64,000 nucleotides of DNA from Paenibacillus mucilaginosus 3016 (GTDB taxonomy: Bacteria > Bacillota > Bacilli > Paenibacillales > NBRC-103111), in NCBI RefSeq assembly GCF_000250655.1, contig NC_016935.1:6218001-6282000 (forward strand), given 5' to 3'. This document shows positions 19,554 to 26,539 of the stretch, one piece after another; within the stretch, counting starts at the first letter, position 1; each line of letters begins with the position of its first letter. The notes beneath the pieces were generated by a model. That model saw only the letters and a program-made list of their open reading frames with translations, ran no database searches and was not told where the DNA came from. The position numbers were made by a program, and so were the translations under genes.

Positions 19554-20501
19554 ATGATTGTCGTCATCATTCTCATCCTTCTGCTGCTGCTCGGCCTCGC
19601 CGCCGCCAGCCAGTACTTCTACACCATGGCCATCGCCCGGCGGCCGAAGACGTTCCTCGCAGGGAACCCGGACCTCAAAGATACCCCGGCATCCGACCCG
19701 GTCTGGCTCGACGCCCAGCCGCTGCAAGCGTGGGAGCTTCTCTCCGGCGACGGTCTGCGCCTGCGCGGGTACTATCTGCCGGCCCTGCGGGATACCTCGC
19801 GGATCGTGCTGCTCGCCCACGGCTACAGCGGAAGCGGCAAGATGCACATGAACGCGCTCGCGAAGCTGTATCATGAGCAGCTCGGCTACCATGTGCTCCT
19901 GCCGGACGCGCGCGGCCACGGGGACAGCGAGGGCGCGTACATCGGCTTCGGCTGGCCCGACCGGCGGGACGTGCTGCTGTGGATCGGCGAGCTCATCCGC
20001 CGCTTCGGCGGCGAGGCGCAGATCGTGCTCCACGGCGTCTCGATGGGCGGGGCCACCGTCCTGATGACGTCCGGCGAGCCCCTGCCCCCGCAGGTCAAGG
20101 CCGTCGTCTCGGACTGTGCCTATACCTCGGTGAAGGACGTACTCTCGTATCAGCTGAGGCGCATGTACAAGCTGCCCTCCTTCCCCTTCATCGGCATGAC
20201 GTCCCTTGTCACCCGGCTGCGCTCGGGCTACTCCTTCGGCGAAGCCTCGGCGCTGGAGGCGGTGCGCCGGGCCGAGAAGCCGATCCTGTTCATCCACGGC
20301 AGCGCGGACACCTTCGTGCCCACATCCATGGTGCACCGGCTGATGGAAGCCTGCCGCGGATACAAGGAGCTCTTCCTCGTGCCGGGCGCCGGTCACGGGA
20401 TGGCTTATACCGCCGCTCCCGAAGAATATGCCTGGCGGGTCCGCCAGTTCACGGAGCGGTTCGTGCGGGAGACCGCACCCCAGCCGGTCGCGCAGCCCTA
20501 A
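19554..20501 (+). CDS. Membrane-anchored alpha/beta hydrolase
   Basis: 315 residues. An N-terminal helix (IVVIILILLLLLGLAAASQYF) acts as anchor or uncleaved signal, then an alpha/beta-hydrolase fold follows. The oxyanion region is AHGYSGSGK, the nucleophile Ser is in HGVSMGGAT (about residue 164), the acid is in IHGSADTFVP and the His in GAGHGMAYT. It resembles the Bacillus YqkD group; the substrate is unknown. It follows the YitT gene by 39 bases and precedes a hairpin terminator. Confidence 0.9.
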   Translation: MIVVIILILLLLLGLAAASQYFYTMAIARRPKTFLAGNPDLKDTPASDPVWLDAQPLQAWELLSGDGLRLRGYYLPALRDTSRIVLLAHGYSGSGKMHMNALAKLYHEQLGYHVLLPDARGHGDSEGAYIGFGWPDRRDVLLWIGELIRRFGGEAQIVLHGVSMGGATVLMTSGEPLPPQVKAVVSDCAYTSVKDVLSYQLRRMYKLPSFPFIGMTSLVTRLRSGYSFGEASALEAVRRAEKPILFIHGSADTFVPTSMVHRLMEACRGYKELFLVPGAGHGMAYTAAPEEYAWRVRQFTERFVRETAPQPVAQP

Positions 20502-20545
20502 GGTTTGCGGCATGCTTCACGCAGCGGACGCTGCAGCCGCGCAAT

Positions 20546-20583
20546 ACAGCCCCGTTCTCCCTTACCGGAGAGCGGGGCTGTTT
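20546..20583 (+). terminator. Hairpin terminator after the hydrolase gene
   Basis: ACAGCCCCGTTCTCC pairs with GGAGAGCGGGGCTGT (one mismatch) around CTTACC. Only a three-base T-run follows, but the stem is very stable. It may also stop minus-strand transcription from the convergent GH43 gene. Confidence 0.6.
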
Positions 20584-20653
20584 GCTGCATGTGCAGGCCC
20601 TTCCGATGCGTGCCGGCCGCCTGCCTGTTCAAGCATGCCGGCCGGAGCCCGCT

Positions 20654-22006
20654 TTAAGGATACACGAGCGAGAACGTCGCGTCGGCCTTGTCGGTGGCCG
20701 TCGTCACGGGCTGCAGAACCAGCTCGTAGTTGTAATGCCGGATATACCGGTCGGGGTAGTTGTAAGAGCGCAGGGAAACCTTGGCGCCGTCGGCAAGACC
20801 CGCGGTCATCGTGAAGGTCGCGTCGCCCTTGAACGCCGTGCTGCCGTCATTCGCCTGCTGCTTCAGCACGTAGTTGTAGTGGCGCAGATAAGTACCCGGC
20901 TGGTTCACGGACTCGAAGGATACGGCCTTCGGGTCAGCCAGCCCCGGCACGATGCGGTACTGCGAGTCCTCGAGCGGCGCAACGTTCGCGTCGATGCGCA
21001 TCGTCTCCCCGCTGTGCCGGATGTAGCGGTCCGGGTAATTATGCGACTGAAGACGGTAAGGCCCCCACTTGGCCGCCTTCAGCCGGTCCAGCTCGCTCTG
21101 GCTTACCTCGAACGCCGTGGCATGCCGAACGCCGGCCGGCAGGGTGAACGTGCCGGAAGCAAGCTTGGTCCAGACGCCGCTGCCGAGATCCGTCGTGGTC
21201 CAGGCGCCGAAGACGCCGCCGCGGGAATAGTAATCGGCATAAAGGTACCACCGGTTCTCGCTGCGCGACTTGATCACGAACGGTCCCTCCGTCCCCGTCT
21301 CGGTGATGGCCCCCGTGTAGACGGAGAAGGAACCGGGGGTCAGCGAGGCCGACCGCGCCGCCAGAATGCTTTTGGGTGTCGTGCCTGTGGAGCGTTCATC
21401 CTTGAAGAAGAGGTAGTTCGTGCCGTTCCACGGATGGATGTGGCTGTCGATCACATCGTACCCCGGGTCGTAATAGACGCTCGGCGCCGTAACCGTCTTG
21501 AAGTCCGAGGTATAGTTCACGTACGTGCGGTTGCGGTCCGTATTGCCCGACCAGATGATGCCGTACTGACCCTTCGCCGCATCCCAGAAAAACTCCGGAG
21601 CCCACGTATGCATGGCATTCGTATTCATGCGGACCAGCCTGCCGTTCGTCCAGCGGATGAGATCGGCCGAGTCATAGACCATGATGTACTCGCTGTTCCA
21701 GTTGTCGGTACCGAGCAGAACGAAGGTGCCGTCCTGCTTGCGCCCGACGTACGGATCCCGCATGTGCTTCGTGCCGATCGCGGGCCGGAATACCGGCTGG
21801 TTGCCGTTCAGCGCCGTCCAGTTCAAGCCGTCCGTGCTGTAGGCCAGGTGCAGGCTGTCGTCATACGGCACGCCCCCAAAATAAGAGAGTACATACCCTG
21901 CCGGCGGGTCAGCCGCCTGTACCGTTCCCGGCACGGCCGCCCCTGTGGACAGCAGAGCCAGCACCAGGGCCCATGCAAGCACGATTCTGCCCCATCTGTG
22001 TTTCAT
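20654..22006 (-). CDS. Secreted GH43-type glycosidase with AbfB (CBM42-like) domain
   Basis: 450 residues. The signal peptide is RIVLAWALVLALLSTGAAVPGTVQA, cleaved near residue 31. A five-bladed-propeller-type catalytic region (about 35-310) has LHLAYSTDGLNW, MRDPYVGRKQDG and a candidate acid in TETGTEGPFVIKS. The C-terminal third holds AbfB-type beta-trefoil repeats (SHNYPDRYIRH, TYLRHYNYVL, YNYPDRYIRHYNY), which bind arabinofuranose side chains in known enzymes. Degradation of arabinoxylan or arabinan outside the cell is the likely role. The start at MKHRWGRI follows AAGGAGGAGAGGAAG. A cre-like site overlaps its promoter. Confidence 0.88.
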   Translation of the reverse strand: MKHRWGRIVLAWALVLALLSTGAAVPGTVQAADPPAGYVLSYFGGVPYDDSLHLAYSTDGLNWTALNGNQPVFRPAIGTKHMRDPYVGRKQDGTFVLLGTDNWNSEYIMVYDSADLIRWTNGRLVRMNTNAMHTWAPEFFWDAAKGQYGIIWSGNTDRNRTYVNYTSDFKTVTAPSVYYDPGYDVIDSHIHPWNGTNYLFFKDERSTGTTPKSILAARSASLTPGSFSVYTGAITETGTEGPFVIKSRSENRWYLYADYYSRGGVFGAWTTTDLGSGVWTKLASGTFTLPAGVRHATAFEVSQSELDRLKAAKWGPYRLQSHNYPDRYIRHSGETMRIDANVAPLEDSQYRIVPGLADPKAVSFESVNQPGTYLRHYNYVLKQQANDGSTAFKGDATFTMTAGLADGAKVSLRSYNYPDRYIRHYNYELVLQPVTTATDKADATFSLVYP

Positions 22007-22119
22007 CTTCCTCTCCTCCTTCAATAATGCAGTCTCTTCGCCAGAGCTGCAGGATGGCCCGCCGGTTCCGGGCCGTTTCATTCCGGCCCGTATCACCTTC
22101 CTTTCCTGAAGCTGTTTCC

Positions 22120-22148
22120 ATTGTATAAGCGCTTTCATTAATTGGAAA
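22120..22148 (-). promoter_or_regulatory. Promoter of the GH43 gene
   Basis: Minus-strand TTTCCA, a 17-base spacer and TACAAT, about 114 bases before the start codon. The -10 is good and the -35 imperfect. Confidence 0.55.
22124..22137 (-). promoter_or_regulatory. cre-like catabolite repression site (CcpA)
   Basis: TGAAAGCGCTTATA on the minus strand matches the cre core TGAAARCGYTT. It lies between and over the promoter hexamers, where CcpA binding would block transcription. A polysaccharide-degrading enzyme is a typical CcpA target. Confidence 0.65.
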
Positions 22149-22275
22149 TAGATCCCTTTTCGATAAAAGTGCATTTTCTTACGATTGCCGGTTCCCTGCC
22201 CGTCCCAAACCGAGTACACTGGTAAAGCAGCTATGCGACCATACGATCGAGACACGAAGGGGATCGAACAACCGG

Positions 22276-22968
22276 ATGGACGAACACGAATCATGGTATT
22301 CCAAGAACCGAAATGAGGATGAGCCCGAGAGCCGCACGGTCAGGCCCTGGATGCGTTACTGGGCCCGCTCTCTGGATCTATTGCTGTGGGCGGCGATACT
22401 GGAAGCTCTCTTTGCGGCCTTACCGGCGTTACCGGACTCGCCCCTCATCCCTGTTCCCAAGCTTCTGCTCCCGGTACTCTTCGCCCTGCTCTGGCTCCCT
22501 GTGGAAAGCCTGCTGCTCTCCACCTGGGGCACGACGCCCGGCAAGCTGCTGTTCGGCGTGAAGGTGCGGCGTACGGACGGCGGGAAGGCCCATCTTCCGC
22601 GGACATTCCGGCGCAGTATGCTGCTGCTGTGGCGTGGACTGGGCCTCGAGATCCCCGTGATCTCCATGCTCACCATGCTGAACGCGCACCACGAGCTCCA
22701 CCGGCACGGACAGACCTCGTGGGACCGGGATACCGGCCTGCAGGTACAGTACCGCATGAAGTCCTGGGGAGATACGCTCGTGGTCTGGGTGCTGATTGTG
22801 CTCCTGGTCTATGCCAGGCTGTACTACCTGCTTCAGGGATGGGCCTCCTTATTCACCGCCCCGGCGCGAGGTCCATACAGACCAAAAAGGCCTCCGTCAC
22901 TTCCGGAGGCCTTTCAGCTGGGGTATTCCTTCCCTCGTCGTCCGTTCATCAGGCGAACCTCAGCTTGA
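22276..22968 (+). CDS. RDD family membrane protein
   Basis: 230 residues. An acidic N-terminus is followed by the RDD-domain start MRYWARSLDLLLWAAILEALF and three to four membrane helices. The conserved WGTTPGKLLFGVKVRRTDG loop is present. RDD proteins are small membrane proteins, some with ion/proton antiport roles; the function here is unknown. The last about 45 codons run through a bidirectional terminator hairpin and overlap the convergent 43-residue gene by 20 bases. The genuine C-terminus may therefore be earlier, lost by a sequence error, or unusually extended. Confidence 0.85.
   Translation: MDEHESWYSKNRNEDEPESRTVRPWMRYWARSLDLLLWAAILEALFAALPALPDSPLIPVPKLLLPVLFALLWLPVESLLLSTWGTTPGKLLFGVKVRRTDGGKAHLPRTFRRSMLLLWRGLGLEIPVISMLTMLNAHHELHRHGQTSWDRDTGLQVQYRMKSWGDTLVVWVLIVLLVYARLYYLLQGWASLFTAPARGPYRPKRPPSLPEAFQLGYSFPRRPFIRRTSA
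22884..22914. terminator. Bidirectional terminator inside the RDD gene end
   Basis: AAAAAGGCCTCCG and CGGAGGCCTTT form an 11-bp stem with a T-run on both strands (five on minus, three on plus). On the minus strand it lies 35 bases after the 43-residue gene. On the plus strand it lies within the last codons of the RDD frame. Confidence 0.8.
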
Positions 22969-23080
22969 GAAACATCGTGATGCCCTGCGCCACCAAACGA
23001 AACCAGCCGATAGCCGAGATCCAGAGCGGAATACTGAGTAACATGCCGTATACCATACCTACCGAGAATCTGCTTTCCAT
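22949..23080 (-). CDS. Very small membrane protein (43 residues)
   Basis: I translated this frame directly. It begins MESRFSVGMVYGML, has a hydrophobic centre (MLLSIPLWISAIGWF and LVAQGITMFLK) and ends LRFA. The ATG follows GGAGGTG six bases upstream, a strong ribosome binding site, and a terminator follows. No family was recognised; one or two membrane helices are likely. It is convergent with the RDD gene. Confidence 0.65.
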   Translation of the reverse strand: MESRFSVGMVYGMLLSIPLWISAIGWFRLVAQGITMFLKLRFA

Positions 23081-23246
23081 ATGCCGCACCTCCGCGTTTT
23101 GTCCTATCCCCATGCGGTTCTCTTTGCTGTTACGCTTACTATATCAAAGGCCTATTTGGAATGATTTAGGGATGTGTTAGGAAAGATTTAGTTTTGAAAG
23201 CGTTTTTAACTTGTGTTATGTACCTATTAACCTCATTTGGATAGAA

Positions 23247-23273
23247 CAAAACCGGCACCCTTCGATGCCGGCT
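23247..23273 (-). terminator. Terminator of the VOC/DUF350/ATP-grasp cluster
   Basis: On the minus strand GCCGGCA pairs with TGCCGGT-type sequence around a short loop, ending in GGTTTTGTT. The T-run is modest. It lies 75 bases after the VOC gene stop. Confidence 0.6.
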
Positions 23274-23347
23274 CTGTGTTTGAGTCCGTAGATGGTAAAA
23301 AGTTCAGGTGAAGCAGCCCCCGGTGCTTAAGCCTCGGGAACCCGGTT

Positions 23348-23734
23348 TTATTTCTCGTACAGCTCCAGGGGCAGACCGTCCGGGTCGGCGAAAAAGGTAA
23401 ACCGTTTGCCCGTCGTTTCATCCACGCGGACCGGCTCCACTTCCACCCCATGCCGCGTCAGCTCACCTACCGCCTGATCGATATCATCGACCTCGAACGC
23501 CAGGTGCCTCAGCCCTCGGGCTTCCGGGTAGCTCAGGCGCTTCGGCGCATCCGGGAAGGAGAACAGCTCGATCTGCGCTCCCCCTACCTGCAGGTCCAGC
23601 TTGTAGGACCTGCGCTCCGCACGGTACGTCTCGAGAATGATCCGGAGTCCGAGAATTTCGGTGTAAAATTTCTTCGATACCTCATAGTCCGAACAAATGA
23701 TGGCGGCATGATGAATTTGGTTGATCTGCAGCAT
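23348..23734 (-). CDS. VOC (glyoxalase/dioxygenase) family protein
   Basis: 128 residues in one vicinal-oxygen-chelate unit. IHHAAIICSDYEVSKKFYTEILG at the start carries the first metal His. GLRHLAFEVDDIDQAV carries the second His, and FFADPDGLPLELYEK ends with the Glu ligand. It resembles the YwbC/YaeR group, whose substrate is uncertain. The start follows AAGGAGGAATCACAG. It is 13 bases after the DUF350 gene and therefore last in that operon. Confidence 0.9.
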   Translation of the reverse strand: MLQINQIHHAAIICSDYEVSKKFYTEILGLRIILETYRAERRSYKLDLQVGGAQIELFSFPDAPKRLSYPEARGLRHLAFEVDDIDQAVGELTRHGVEVEPVRVDETTGKRFTFFADPDGLPLELYEK

Positions 23735-23747
23735 CTGTGATTCCTCC

Positions 23748-24182
23748 TTAGTAGCTGATGAGGGACGCCATGAGCAGTCCGGAAGCGAGGCTCAGGCAGA
23801 ACGAGAAGATCCCGACGGACACATTGCCCTTCGGTATTTCGGCCAATACCTTGAACGGCGTAAGCAGCTCGAACAGGTAGAAAATGATGATCTGGAACGC
23901 AATGCCGACCAGGCCCCAGATCACGAGATCGAGGATGCCCACCGAGTGATAGACTGCGGAGGCGAGCACAAGCACCTGGCCGATGATTTTGCCGCCCAGG
24001 TCATAAGCGGCCGCCTTGCCCGCCGCGACCTTCGCCGGATCGCTCAGCTCCCCGCCGTCGCGGATCAGTTTGAACTCGCTGTACGGCGTCGTCAGGTTAA
24101 AGAACAGGATGCCCACCCCGACGAGCGGCACCGTAACCGCCAAATAGATCAAAAAATTCAAAATGGTCCCGAACTGGTCCAT
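23748..24182 (-). CDS. DUF350 membrane protein (YjfL-like)
   Basis: 144 residues with four hydrophobic helices (LNFLIYLAVTVPLVGVGILFF, IGQVLVLASAVYHSVGIL, LVIWGLVGIAFQIIIFYLF and the C-terminal VGIFSFCLSLASGLLMASL). The family's charged loop EFKLIRDGGELSDPAKVAAGKAAAYDLG links helices one and two. The biochemical role is unknown; in enterobacteria the family is encoded with a glutathionylspermidine-synthase-like ligase, as here. Confidence 0.9.
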   Translation of the reverse strand: MDQFGTILNFLIYLAVTVPLVGVGILFFNLTTPYSEFKLIRDGGELSDPAKVAAGKAAAYDLGGKIIGQVLVLASAVYHSVGILDLVIWGLVGIAFQIIIFYLFELLTPFKVLAEIPKGNVSVGIFSFCLSLASGLLMASLISY

Positions 24183-24262
24183 TTCTCCAACCCCTTGCTT
24201 ATGTATTGTGCGTCAGCCGGGAACCCGCGGGCTTCAAGATCCTGCGGACTCCCGGGCCCTTT

Positions 24263-25531
24263 TTACGCCAAGGCGCAGGGCAGATAATACGATAAATTGC
24301 CGGTAATCCGGCCTCCCACGCGGGCCACGACCGCGGAGCCCTGCCCGTCGATGAGGAAGCAGCCCCAGAGCAGGCTTCCCCGGTACGGCCCGGCCAAGGT
24401 CTCGACCTCGACCTCGGGCAGCGGCGCGTACTGCTGGTAGACCATGGGCTGGTGCCCATACTCTTCGTCCCCGCTCGCTTCGGCTGCGGCTCCCTTTTCG
24501 TAGATGGTTACCCCGCTGCCTTCCCGGCCGAGGATCGGCTTGGAGACATAGGCGGAGCCTTCGGCGAAGGCCGGCTCAAGATACGTCGGCAGCATGTAGC
24601 GCGAGATCGCCTCATGCTCCTCTTCCGTATAGAACTCCCCGGCCTGGTGCAGATTCCAGATCAGCGCCTGCAGCGCCTTGGTCTGCGCCGCAAAGCCTGA
24701 GGGCGGATTGATCACCGCCAGCTTCCTCTCCGCGATCAGCCGGAGCACATGCTCTCCTGTCGGATAGCCGTCGGTGTCCCGGTCCTCGGCCAGCTTCTCG
24801 ATGGCATGCAGCCGGTACAGGATATCGACAGGCACCGGCTCGCCTTCGCCGGGCTTCTCCGCCCACAGCCGCTCCCCCTGCACGCGCAGGTCGGCAAGCG
24901 GCACGAACTGCGCGCCCTCCAGGCTGCTGTTGGCCAGCAAATATTTCGTCGTGCCCGCATCCTCCTCGTGCCAATCCAGTGCCGAGAAGAAGATGTGCTC
25001 CGCCGGGTACCCCGCCGTGCGGTACAGGTCCAGCATCCGGCCGAAGGCCTTCGGCAGCATGGCCGCGCAGCCCGCGTTGGGGTCCCGGGCCCCGTACGCC
25101 GCACAGACCCGGCCGTTCACATGGAAGGCCTCGACGATCCCGGTCGGCGTATCGCTGTTGAACTCAAGCATCTTGAGCCCCTGGGGCGTTTCGGCAAAAT
25201 CGAACCGGCCGATCAGGGTGGCCTTCTCCCCGTCGAAGCGCAGCCGTATGGCCCCGAACGCCGCCTCCGGGAGGCCGAGCTCCCGCCACAGCTCCTCCCC
25301 GCCCTGCTGCACCGTCTCTACGGTCCGTGCATAGAGGCGGCCGAGCTTCTCCGCCGCCCCGCGCATCTCCGCGAGCAGCTCGGGGCTTAGGCGGTGCAGA
25401 CCCGCCAGCGCGTATTCCTGCTCGTACATGACGTCCCAGGTAAAGACGCCTTCGCTCCGGAGCGCGCCGTACAATGCATCCCGGCGCTCCTTGTAGCTCC
25501 TGCGGGAGAAGCCTGATATTCCTTCTTCCAT
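24263..25531 (-). CDS. Glutathionylspermidine synthase-like ATP-grasp ligase (YjfC/YgiC type)
   Basis: 422 residues corresponding to the C-terminal synthetase domain of glutathionylspermidine synthase, without an amidase. It contains GRFDFAETPQGLKMLEFNSDTPTGIVEA (substrate and ATP site), AERKLAVINPPSGF and SKPILGREGSGVTIYEKG (glycine-rich ATP-grasp loop). It ends in VARVGGRITGNLSYYLPC. ATP-dependent carboxylate-amine ligation is expected from the fold, but the acceptor is unknown. The start follows AAGGAGGGAGAACGC. Next to it are a lipoprotein gene upstream and a DUF350 gene downstream, echoing the E. coli YjfL/YjfM/YjfC trio. Confidence 0.9.
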   Translation of the reverse strand: MEEGISGFSRRSYKERRDALYGALRSEGVFTWDVMYEQEYALAGLHRLSPELLAEMRGAAEKLGRLYARTVETVQQGGEELWRELGLPEAAFGAIRLRFDGEKATLIGRFDFAETPQGLKMLEFNSDTPTGIVEAFHVNGRVCAAYGARDPNAGCAAMLPKAFGRMLDLYRTAGYPAEHIFFSALDWHEEDAGTTKYLLANSSLEGAQFVPLADLRVQGERLWAEKPGEGEPVPVDILYRLHAIEKLAEDRDTDGYPTGEHVLRLIAERKLAVINPPSGFAAQTKALQALIWNLHQAGEFYTEEEHEAISRYMLPTYLEPAFAEGSAYVSKPILGREGSGVTIYEKGAAAEASGDEEYGHQPMVYQQYAPLPEVEVETLAGPYRGSLLWGCFLIDGQGSAVVARVGGRITGNLSYYLPCALA

Positions 25532-25579
25532 GCGTTCTCCCTCCTTGCAAACTGCGGCTTCTTCACCCGGTTCCGGTCC

Positions 25580-25852
25580 TCAGGAGCTTGAGCTCCCGCT
25601 GGAACCGATACCGCCCTTGGAAATCCCTGAAGAGCTTCCCGAGACGGTGCCGGAGGACGATGCCTTCGAGCTGCCGTAATAATAATGAGAGGAGGAAGAG
25701 CTTCCGCCCCCTCCGTCATCGCAGTACCCGTCGCGGTTGTTGTCCACGCAGTCCCGCGAGTCGGAACATCCTGCAGCCCCTCCGAGCACTAACGTGGAAG
25801 CAACGAACAGCTTCACCATCCGGTGCGTCCTGCTGCCCTTGTGCTGTTCCAT
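25580..25852 (-). CDS. Small Ser/Gly-rich lipoprotein with Asp-rich motif
   Basis: 90 residues. A basic N-terminus, the hydrophobic run VKLFVASTLVLGGAAGC and a cysteine suggest a lipoprotein signal, although the -3 residue (Ala) is not the commonest. Next comes DCVDNNRDGYCDDGGGG, like a short calcium-binding DxNxDGxxD loop with two cysteines. A low-complexity tail of Ser, Gly, Tyr and Lys ends GISKGGIGSSGSSSS. I chose the ATG after AGGAGTG; a GTG four codons upstream is possible. Because of its position it could be a substrate or partner of the adjacent ligase; that is inference. Confidence 0.75.
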   Translation of the reverse strand: MEQHKGSRTHRMVKLFVASTLVLGGAAGCSDSRDCVDNNRDGYCDDGGGGSSSSSHYYYGSSKASSSGTVSGSSSGISKGGIGSSGSSSS

Positions 25853-25914
25853 TTTCACTGTCACTCCTGTCTTTGCGGCTCATCTTGACCGCTGCCGCTG
25901 CGGTGCCGTCCGTT

Positions 25915-26364
25915 CTATACCGGGACGGCGTAATACACATACGTCATCCGATCTTCGTCGATCTCCGCCGAAGTCCGGTACCACTCGCGTCCGTCCGTAT
26001 ACAGGTAATTCGCCTGCAGGTGGAGCATCGCCTCCAGCGTATCCCGGAACGTATAGGAGTAGATCAGCGGATAATCCGCCGTCCCTTCCCTGTACTCCCT
26101 GAGCTCCATGCGCACACCGGCGAATCCGCGTGCCCCCGGCGCGCCCCAAGGCATGGTCCGCTCGTCCTCGGCTTCCTTCACGTAGACCACATAGCAGCCG
26201 GTCTCCACCGCACACGACGTTTTCTCGTACACACGGCCGTCCTTGACGAAGTAGTCGCAGGCGAACCGCAGCGCCGCTTCATCCCGGCCGATCCTGTCAT
26301 AAGAATACAGCACAGGGAACGTCCGGCTGCCTTCCTCATACAACCGATACTCCAATCGGACCAC
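25915..26364 (-). CDS. Unrecognised protein with an internal duplication
   Basis: 149 residues, function unknown. Two copies of an about 60-residue unit are visible. The first has YEEGSRTFPVLYSY and DYFVKDGRVYEKTS (about residues 9-50). The second has YREGTADYPLIYSY and NYLYTDGREWYRTS (about 91-135). Each copy ends in an aromatic strand (CYVVYV, TYVYYAV). No signal peptide or membrane helix is seen. I chose the GTG start after AAGGAGCGGAGGGACA. It lies about 60 bases upstream of the lipoprotein gene and is probably first in the cluster. Confidence 0.7.
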   Translation of the reverse strand: MVRLEYRLYEEGSRTFPVLYSYDRIGRDEAALRFACDYFVKDGRVYEKTSCAVETGCYVVYVKEAEDERTMPWGAPGARGFAGVRMELREYREGTADYPLIYSYTFRDTLEAMLHLQANYLYTDGREWYRTSAEIDEDRMTYVYYAVPV

Positions 26365-26492
26365 TGTCCCTCCGCTCCTTTCGCCATGTCGCTCCCTAAC
26401 CACACCTACCAATACGCACGTTTGCCGCAAAAAGTTGCGTTTTTTCCAGCTGTCCCCTCACAACCCCGTCGTCCGCGCTCCCCCTCCACAGC

Positions 26493-26524
26493 AAAAAAGC
26501 GTGCCTCCCGCAAGGAAGCACGCC
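26493..26524 (-). terminator. Intrinsic terminator of uxaC
   Basis: On the minus strand GGCGTGCTTCC pairs with GGGAGGCACGC-type sequence around TTGC, followed by six T residues, starting 16 bases after the uxaC stop. Confidence 0.9.
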
Positions 26525-26539
26525 TTGATCCAAGCCTGA

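Noticed and set aside
20507-20581. tRNA or riboswitch in the gap after the hydrolase gene
   Set aside because: Only a terminator-type hairpin is visible; no cloverleaf or known aptamer motif.
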